In this document: piece after piece, positions 6,371 through 9,847 of the stretch
Layout: every line of letters begins with the position of its first letter
Numbering within the stretch: position 1 is the first letter of the stretch
DNA from: Candidatus Iainarchaeum sp.
GTDB lineage: Archaea; Iainarchaeota; Iainarchaeia; JAADDC01
Assembly (NCBI GenBank): GCA_013154145.1
Contig: JAADDC010000002.1
Span: 1 to 9,847 of the forward strand
Reading direction: 5' to 3'
DNA: 9,847 nucleotides
Translations under genes and position numbers: made by a program
The notes under the pieces: generated by a model
Seen by the model: the letters and a program-made list of their open reading frames with translations, nothing else
Databases searched by the model: none
Told to the model about the DNA's origin: nothing

Positions 6371-6380
6371 CTTTATAAAG
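6371..6380 (-). promoter_or_regulatory. TATA box of the LSm gene
   Basis: The palindrome CTTTATAAAG lies in the 56-base gap between the LSm start and the minD stop. Its centre is about 37 bases before the LSm ATG. Archaeal transcription starts roughly 25-27 bases downstream of the TATA centre, which would leave a leader of about 10-12 bases holding the GGTGATC ribosome binding site (6343-6349). Being palindromic, it could direct either strand, but only the LSm gene lies at a sensible distance. Confidence 0.7.
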
Positions 6381-6395
6381 GTAGCGGCGCTTCAT

Positions 6396-7166
6396 TCAGC
6401 GCTTAAAAAGCCTGAGGAGCTTCTCCAGGAAGGAGGCCTTCTTGCGGCGGGGCCTGACACCAGCGAGCTTGGCCGCTATCTCCATGAAGGCCTTGGCGGC
6501 AGGGGAGTCCTCCTTGCGGACCACCACCGGCTGGGGTCGCTTCAAATACCAGGAGCGCCTCACCTCGGGGTCCTCTGGGATCTCGCCGAGCACGCTGAGC
6601 TCCAAGAAGTTCTCTATGTCCCTCTTCTTGGCCTCCCACTTTTCATTCCTCCGGAGATTCACCACGGCGCCGATGGGCCGGACGCCCAGCTGTTCAGCTG
6701 TGAGCCTGGCCTTCATGGCGTCGGCGAGGGCCGCCGGGTTGGGAGTGGTGACCAGTAGCATCTCCTTCGTGGAGCCGATGGCGGCCCTCGCCGAGGAGTC
6801 GATGCCAGCGGGCACGTCCACCAGTATGAAGTCGAACTCGTCCTCTATGGAGCGAAGTATGTTCTTCAGCTTCTCGGGGTCTGCCTTTCTATAAGAGGAG
6901 AGCGTGAGGCCCGAGGGGACGATCTTGAGGCCGTAGGGGCCGTCGTACATGGCGTCGTGTATGTCTATGTTCTCGATGAGGACGTCGTGGAGGGTGATGG
7001 GGGCCGAATGAAGACCGAAAAGCATGCCAAGGTTGGCCATGGCGATGTCGGCGTCCACGAGGAGGGTCTTCTTGCCGAGCTTGGCCAGAGCCGCCCCGAG
7101 GTTTGCCGTGACGGTGGTCTTGCCCACGCCGCCCTTCCCCGAGGCGATGGAGATTATCCTTCCCAT
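6396..7166 (-). CDS. minD: MinD/ParA-family ATPase with membrane-targeting C-terminal helix
   Basis: A 256-residue SIMIBI-class ATPase of the MinD/ParA group, which use ATP-dependent dimerization to position partners on a membrane or surface. The deviant Walker A is SGKGGVGKTT (K11 and K16), Walker A' is DADIAMANLG (38-47), and Walker B is ILVDVPAG (114-121). The last 15 residues (242-256, KKASFLEKLLRLFKR) form a basic amphipathic helix like the MinD membrane-targeting sequence. No MinC or MinE is encoded nearby. The ATG overlaps the Roadblock-like gene by 13 nt and it is the last gene of its operon, so the upstream proteins are its likely partners. MinD in the broad family sense is secure; a role in cell-division site selection is not implied. 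Confidence 0.92.
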   Translation of the reverse strand: MGRIISIASGKGGVGKTTVTANLGAALAKLGKKTLLVDADIAMANLGMLFGLHSAPITLHDVLIENIDIHDAMYDGPYGLKIVPSGLTLSSYRKADPEKLKNILRSIEDEFDFILVDVPAGIDSSARAAIGSTKEMLLVTTPNPAALADAMKARLTAEQLGVRPIGAVVNLRRNEKWEAKKRDIENFLELSVLGEIPEDPEVRRSWYLKRPQPVVVRKEDSPAAKAFMEIAAKLAGVRPRRKKASFLEKLLRLFKR

Positions 7167-7582
7167 GCGTATCCCCAGAGGTAGAGGTCTATGTCCCGGG
7201 CAACCATCCAGAGATCCGTGATGTCAGGCTGGTAGGGGGAGAGGATCAGGACGTTGAAGCCCCTGAGGTTGAAGAGGGTTGCCCAGAAGTCCTCCCTGCG
7301 GAGGAAGATGTGGGTGCTCCGGAGATCTTCCAATAGGGGATAGAGGAGGGAGTAGAGCTCCTTTAGGAGGTCCTCGCGGCCGCTACTTGCAAGTAGGGAT
7401 CCCTTTTTATCAAAGAGGGCGATCTCGTGGAGGCCGTGCTTCCTCTTGACGTAGCGGAGCACCTCCTTGGACCTGCCGAGGCTGGGGGGCTCCAGCTTCC
7501 TTGGCTTGACAACGCGTTTCAACAGGCCCAGCTCCCTTCCGATCTCCTCGAGCCCCCTGACGAAGTAGCGGAGCAGCTTCAT
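7154..7582 (-). CDS. Probable Roadblock/LC7-fold protein
   Basis: Not recognised with certainty. I choose the ATG at 7582 (142 residues) rather than the earlier in-frame start at 7612, because GGGGTGAT lies just before it and the earlier start would run into the DUF2226-like gene; this leaves a gap of four bases. A basic, helical N-terminal part (about 1-36) precedes a segment with predicted order helix (38-49), strands (53-68, HEIALFDKKGSLLASSG), helix (70-88), three strands (91-117), helix (121-135). This order matches Roadblock/LC7 domains, as does the D-x-x-G-x-L-L-A-S-S turn. Such domains form dimers that regulate small GTPases or related nucleotide switches; here the obvious partner is the MinD-family ATPase next to it. 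A generic longin- or profilin-like fold is the alternative. Confidence 0.6.
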   Translation of the reverse strand: MKLLRYFVRGLEEIGRELGLLKRVVKPRKLEPPSLGRSKEVLRYVKRKHGLHEIALFDKKGSLLASSGREDLLKELYSLLYPLLEDLRSTHIFLRREDFWATLFNLRGFNVLILSPYQPDITDLWMVARDIDLYLWGYAWEG

Positions 7583-7586
7583 TGCA

Positions 7587-8090
7587 TCACCCCAGGTCAG
7601 AGGAGGAGCCAAAGCCGAGGCCCGCGTCGATGAGCCTCCTCAGGAGGGAGAGCTCCTCCGCCGGTAAGAGCTTCATAATGTTTATAACCTGTCCCTTCTC
7701 GTAGGCAGCGGGGATGATCTTGGAGAGGTCCCTGAGGGGGAAGGGCTTGCTCAGGCGGGCGTCCTCGTTGAAGGAGGCCGTGAGCTTGAGCTTGGGGACC
7801 GTGAGTTCCACCACGTCCACGTTGGCCCCCTCGGCCCTGAAAACGTTGCCCACGCGCTTCAAGGAGCTGTCCCCCTTCTCTTCAAAGACGTACTTCAGGT
7901 GGACGTAGTAGGCGTGTGTGACGTTGCCGTTCTCCACCAGGAGCATCCCTTCCTCCGCTCCGCTGTAGCCGATGCCCGTGACCGCCAGATAACCGTTGAA
8001 GTTCTCGGGGATCCGGGCAAGGAGGGAACTGACGTCCCCATTTTTAATGGGTTCATTCCTTATGAGAGGGGTTCCCGAGGGGACCTTCAT
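7587..8090 (-). CDS. DUF2226-like archaeal protein
   Basis: A 167-residue protein that I match from memory to DUF2226, an archaeal family without a known function. Typical traits are the opening MKVPSGTPLIRN, then FNGYLAVTG...EEGMLLVENGNVTHAYY (31-62), then LKRVGNVF and VDVVELT. The G-x-L-x-V...EEG-x-L-L-x-x-N-G-x-V-x-x-A pattern also recalls bacterial DUF4388/PATAN domains, which occur in signalling proteins linked to polarity and motility. No membrane segment or catalytic motif is seen. It is the first gene of a minus-strand operon with the Roadblock-like protein (gap 4 nt) and the MinD-family ATPase. A TATA-like TTTTAA about 26 bases before the ATG suggests a nearly leaderless message. Family assignment is tentative; coding status is firm. 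Confidence 0.72.
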   Translation of the reverse strand: MKVPSGTPLIRNEPIKNGDVSSLLARIPENFNGYLAVTGIGYSGAEEGMLLVENGNVTHAYYVHLKYVFEEKGDSSLKRVGNVFRAEGANVDVVELTVPKLKLTASFNEDARLSKPFPLRDLSKIIPAAYEKGQVINIMKLLPAEELSLLRRLIDAGLGFGSSSDLG

Positions 8091-8130
8091 CCCTCATAAT
8101 AGGACGTTCAGGGTTAAAAGGGGTGGTGTG
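8091..8130. promoter_or_regulatory. Divergent promoter region between the DUF2226-like gene and eIF5A
   Basis: These 40 bases separate two divergent starts. On the minus strand CTTTTAAC (8113-8120) is centred about 26 bases before the DUF2226-like ATG, fitting a leaderless start. On the plus strand CATAATAG (8095-8102) lies about 32 bases before the eIF5A ATG and would leave a very short leader carrying GGTGGTG (8122-8128). The plus-strand call is weaker: T/A-rich bases at 8041-8047, inside the opposite gene, are an alternative. Confidence 0.5.
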
Positions 8131-8544
8131 ATGGCAGAGCTGGAGATCAAGTTCGAGAAGGCCGGCAGGATAAAGAAGGGACAGTGGATACTCATCGACG
8201 GGGCCGTCTGCCGGGTGACGGACATCCAAATATCGGCACCCGGCAAGCACGGCTCCGCAAAGGTGAGGATCACCGCCGTGGGCGTCTTCGATGGCCAGAA
8301 GAGGCAGCTGCTGCGTCCATCTGACGCCGACGTAGAAGTGCCCGTCATGCACAGGAAGAGGGGTCAGGTGCTCGCCGTCATGGGCGACACGGTCCAGATC
8401 ATGGACCTCAACGACTACAACACCTTCGAGATACCCCTAAGTGCCGTGGACGAGGAGCACAGGGAGAAACTACAGCCAGGGGCAGAGGTGGAGTACATGG
8501 AAGCCGGCGAGTACCGGAAGATCGTCCGCGTGAAGACCGAGTAA
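8131..8544 (+). CDS. eif5A: Translation initiation factor 5A (aIF5A)
   Basis: Archaeal homologue of eIF5A and bacterial EF-P, which binds the ribosome and relieves stalled peptide-bond formation. The 137-residue protein has an N-terminal SH3-like domain (about 1-70) with the modification loop SAPGKHGSAK. Lys39 there is the expected target of deoxyhypusine synthase. A C-terminal OB domain (about 73-137, from VEVPVMHRKRG) follows. The frame is open upstream to 7996, but the ATG at 8131 is preferred: it follows GGTGGTG, it gives the standard N-terminus, and the extension would run into the divergent gene. It appears to be transcribed alone, since a separate TATA box precedes L15e. Deoxyhypusine synthase is not in the window. 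Confidence 0.97.
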   Translation: MAELEIKFEKAGRIKKGQWILIDGAVCRVTDIQISAPGKHGSAKVRITAVGVFDGQKRQLLRPSDADVEVPVMHRKRGQVLAVMGDTVQIMDLNDYNTFEIPLSAVDEEHREKLQPGAEVEYMEAGEYRKIVRVKTE

Positions 8545-8545
8545 G

Positions 8546-8554
8546 TTTATTAAA
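8546..8554 (+). promoter_or_regulatory. TATA box of the L15e operon
   Basis: TTTATTAAA begins two bases after the eIF5A stop codon. By normal archaeal spacing the transcript would start near 8576, giving a leader of about 45 bases before the L15e ATG. A second AT-rich spot (GGTTAATTG, near 8568-8576) could instead give a leader near 22 bases. The element implies that L15e is transcribed independently of eIF5A. Confidence 0.6.
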
Positions 8555-8578
8555 CACTTTCAGGCGGGGTTAATTGCA

Positions 8579-8608
8579 CGGCGGGATGTGGGAGCGCCTG
8601 AACCGCCG
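8579..8608 (+). promoter_or_regulatory. Possible leader hairpin upstream of the L15e ribosome binding site
   Basis: CGGCGG (8579-8584) is a perfect inverted match to CCGCCG (8603-8608), with an 18-base loop. The right arm ends exactly where the ribosome binding site GGAGGTGAT (8609-8617) begins. If it folds in the message it could affect ribosome access. A six-base GC stem can arise by chance in DNA this GC-rich, so its function is unproven. Confidence 0.3.
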
Positions 8609-8620
8609 GGAGGTGATTGG

Positions 8621-9223
8621 ATGGGCATGTACCACTACATTCGGGCCGTGCTCCAAAAGGAGTATTCCCACGACAGGGACGAGTTCTACGACTACAGGGA
8701 GAGGCTGAAGGAGAAGATACTTCGATGGAGAAGGGAGCCCGCCGTCGTGAGGATAGAGAGGCCCTCCAACATTACCCGAGCCAGGGAGCTGGGTTACAAG
8801 GCCAAGCAGGGAATTATCGTAGTAAGGGTGAGGGTGCGAAAGGGTTCCGGTGCACACATCAGGCCCAACAAAGGTAGAAGGCCCAAGCGGATGGGTGTGA
8901 ACAAGCTCACCCGCAGGGTTTCTATCCAGAGGATCGCCGAGATGAGGGCCAACCGCAAGTACAGGAACCTGGAGGTGCTGAACTCCTACTACGTGGGCGA
9001 GGACGGCCAGCACTACTACTACGAGGTCATCCTCGTGGATCCCCACCACCCGGCCATCAGGAGCGACAAGGACCTGAAGTGGATAGTGGAGCCCCAGCAC
9101 AGGGGGAGGGCCTTCAGGGGCAAGACGTCAGCGGGCAGGAAGGGCAGGGGACTGAGACACAAGGGCAAGGGAGCCGAGAAGGCCCGGCCCAGCCTCAAGG
9201 CTAACCAGAGGAAGCTAAAATGA
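8621..9223 (+). CDS. rpl15e: 50S ribosomal protein L15e
   Basis: Archaeal/eukaryotic large-subunit ribosomal protein eL15, an rRNA-binding structural protein with no bacterial counterpart. The 200 residues are of normal length. Hallmark stretches are MGMYHYIR at the start, EPAVVRIERPSNITRAR and LGYKAKQGIIVVRVRVRKG, then RRPKRMGVNKLT, NLEVLNSYYVGEDGQ, EVILVDPHHPAI, and a basic tail with FRGKTSAGRKGRGL. The ATG at 8621 follows a near-perfect GGAGGTGAT at short spacing; the frame is open back to a GTG at 8588, but that adds ten residues foreign to the family. It is the first gene of an operon with the COG1325-type protein and Rnp3, joined by ATGA overlaps. A possible hairpin lies just before its ribosome binding site. 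Confidence 0.98.
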   Translation: MGMYHYIRAVLQKEYSHDRDEFYDYRERLKEKILRWRREPAVVRIERPSNITRARELGYKAKQGIIVVRVRVRKGSGAHIRPNKGRRPKRMGVNKLTRRVSIQRIAEMRANRKYRNLEVLNSYYVGEDGQHYYYEVILVDPHHPAIRSDKDLKWIVEPQHRGRAFRGKTSAGRKGRGLRHKGKGAEKARPSLKANQRKLK

Positions 9224-9648
9224 TGCACGGTGTCTTTGCCCGGGTCTTCGTGCGGTCCACCGAAGACCCCGAGAAGGTGCTCAGGGCACTGCAGACTGTG
9301 GTCCCTTTGGCTACCAAAAAGAACGTGAAGGTGACGGAGCACAGGGGCGTCTACGGGAACCTTTTTTATTCTATAACCTACGAGGGGCGACGGAAGGAAG
9401 CAAAGAAGGTCTGGGAGCACGTCTGGAGGAACCTGGACCCCGAGGACAGGGAGTTCTTGAAAGAAAGGATCGAGGAGTTCGTGGATGAGTGGGGGAACCT
9501 GCACCTCCGCTTTGATAAGCAGGATGCCTACAGGGGAAAGCTCCGGCTGGGACAGTCGGGCGTCGTCAAGCTCGTGTTCAAGCTCGAGGCCTACCCAGCC
9601 AAGCCCGAGAAGTTCCGGGAGATCGCCCGGAAGCTGGTGGAAAAATGA
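9220..9648 (+). CDS. RNA-binding protein of the COG1325 (archaeal exosome-associated, UPF0201/dsRBD-like) type
   Basis: A 142-residue protein that I assign to the COG1325/PF01877 RNA-binding family, predicted in comparative genomics to belong with the archaeal exosome and RNase P genes. Its sequence alternates strands and helices, with a recognisable ITYEGRRKEAKKVWEHV helix, a FDKQDAYRGKLRL strand-turn, and a C-terminal VVKLVFKLEAYPAKPEKF strand. No catalytic motif is seen. Two consecutive ATGs (9220 and 9223) are possible starts; the first overlaps the L15e stop as ATGA. Its own TGA overlaps the Rnp3 start in the same way. Position between L15e and Rnp3 is the classic arrangement and strengthens the call. 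The molecular role remains unproven. Confidence 0.85.
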   Translation: MMHGVFARVFVRSTEDPEKVLRALQTVVPLATKKNVKVTEHRGVYGNLFYSITYEGRRKEAKKVWEHVWRNLDPEDREFLKERIEEFVDEWGNLHLRFDKQDAYRGKLRLGQSGVVKLVFKLEAYPAKPEKFREIARKLVEK

Positions 9649-9847
9649 GGTACTACGACTTCGTGAGGGCGGAACCCGACGGGGATATGAAAAGGGTTGC
9701 CGCCGAGCTGGGCGTGGAGCTACTCTATAATCTAAAGGGCGTCTACGAGGTGGAGGGTCCCCAGGAGGGGTTGAAACTGCTCCACCGGGCCAGGGTCCTC
9801 TTTGTGAAAAAGGTGAACCCCACGCTGCTCTCCCTGGCCAGTCAAAG
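9645..9847 (+). CDS. rnp3: RNase P protein component 3 (Rnp3/Rpp30), 5' part only
   Basis: The first 67 codons of a gene that runs off the right edge. The product starts MRYYDFVRAEPDGD and continues with a helix MKRVAAELG, a strand, and GLKLLHRARVLFVKKVN. This fits the first beta-alpha units of the TIM-barrel-like Rpp30 family, a protein subunit of archaeal RNase P that helps the catalytic RNA trim the 5' leader of pre-tRNA. The ATG overlaps the preceding stop as ATGA and follows GGTGG at a normal distance. The order L15e, COG1325-type protein, Rnp3 is conserved in archaea and carries much of the assignment, since the visible part is short and the family is variable in sequence. Confidence 0.8.
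   Translation, partial: MRYYDFVRAEPDGDMKRVAAELGVELLYNLKGVYEVEGPQEGLKLLHRARVLFVKKVNPTLLSLASQ

Noticed and set aside
7583..7612. Earlier start of the Roadblock-like gene at 7612
   Set aside because: It would overlap the DUF2226-like gene by 26 nt without a good ribosome binding site, whereas GGGGTGAT sits correctly before the ATG at 7582.
7996..8130. N-terminal extension of eIF5A upstream of 8131
   Set aside because: The extension would overlap the divergent DUF2226-like gene and its promoter, and eIF5A families start at the residues after 8131.
8588..8620. N-terminal extension of L15e to a GTG at 8588
   Set aside because: L15e proteins begin at the MGMY sequence, and a strong GGAGGTGAT lies just before the ATG at 8621.
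8586..8706. Short upstream reading frame (starting MWERLNRREVIGW) in the L15e leader, out of frame with L15e
   Set aside because: It has no ribosome binding site of its own, runs into the L15e gene in another frame, and soon becomes a low-complexity Thr-rich product.
1..9847. tRNA, rRNA, CRISPR arrays, insertion sequences or att sites
   Set aside because: I saw no tRNA cloverleaf with a TTC-arm sequence, no regularly spaced repeats, no terminal inverted repeats with a transposase, and no integrase. This was a reading by eye, not a computed search.

Overview
The window comes from an archaeal chromosome. It encodes eIF5A with a hypusination loop, ribosomal protein L15e, an Sm-like (LSm) protein, the start of the RNase P subunit Rnp3, archaeal ThiI, and an archaeal-type secretion ATPase with a TadC/FlaJ-like partner. 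GC content is high, arginine is mostly AGG, and proteins are rich in Glu, Lys and Arg, which suggests a thermophile, probably a euryarchaeon; I cannot name the genus. Genes are packed, with 4-23 nt overlaps and strong GGAGGTGAT-type ribosome binding sites. A few first genes of transcripts look leaderless, with a TATA box about 26 nt before the start codon.

Layout: (1) Positions 1-2656, minus strand: DUF192 protein, secretion ATPase, TadC-like membrane protein, and the first 20 codons of another gene that leaves the window. All four overlap and read as one operon for an archaeal pilus or secretion machine. The ATPase has an unusual cysteine-rich, ferredoxin-like N-terminus. (2) Positions 2669-6118, plus strand: an overlapping five-gene operon with two HAD phosphatases, thiI, the RNA 2',3'-cyclic phosphodiesterase thpR, and a metallo-beta-lactamase-fold hydrolase, giving an RNA-modification and RNA-end theme. 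(3) Positions 6115-6339, minus strand: the LSm gene alone, behind a clear TATA box. (4) Positions 6396-8090, minus strand: a three-gene operon of a DUF2226-like protein, a probable Roadblock/LC7-fold protein and a MinD-family ATPase with a C-terminal amphipathic helix. This is the best candidate here for an undescribed system. (5) Positions 8131-8544, plus strand: eIF5A, divergent from region 4. (6) Positions 8621-9847, plus strand: L15e, a COG1325-type RNA-binding protein and Rnp3 (cut by the window end), linked by ATGA overlaps. This matches part of the known archaeal exosome/RNase P superoperon.

No tRNA, rRNA, CRISPR array, insertion sequence or integration site is visible. No stretch over 300 bases lacks a gene. 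The other long open frames are GC-driven shadows.
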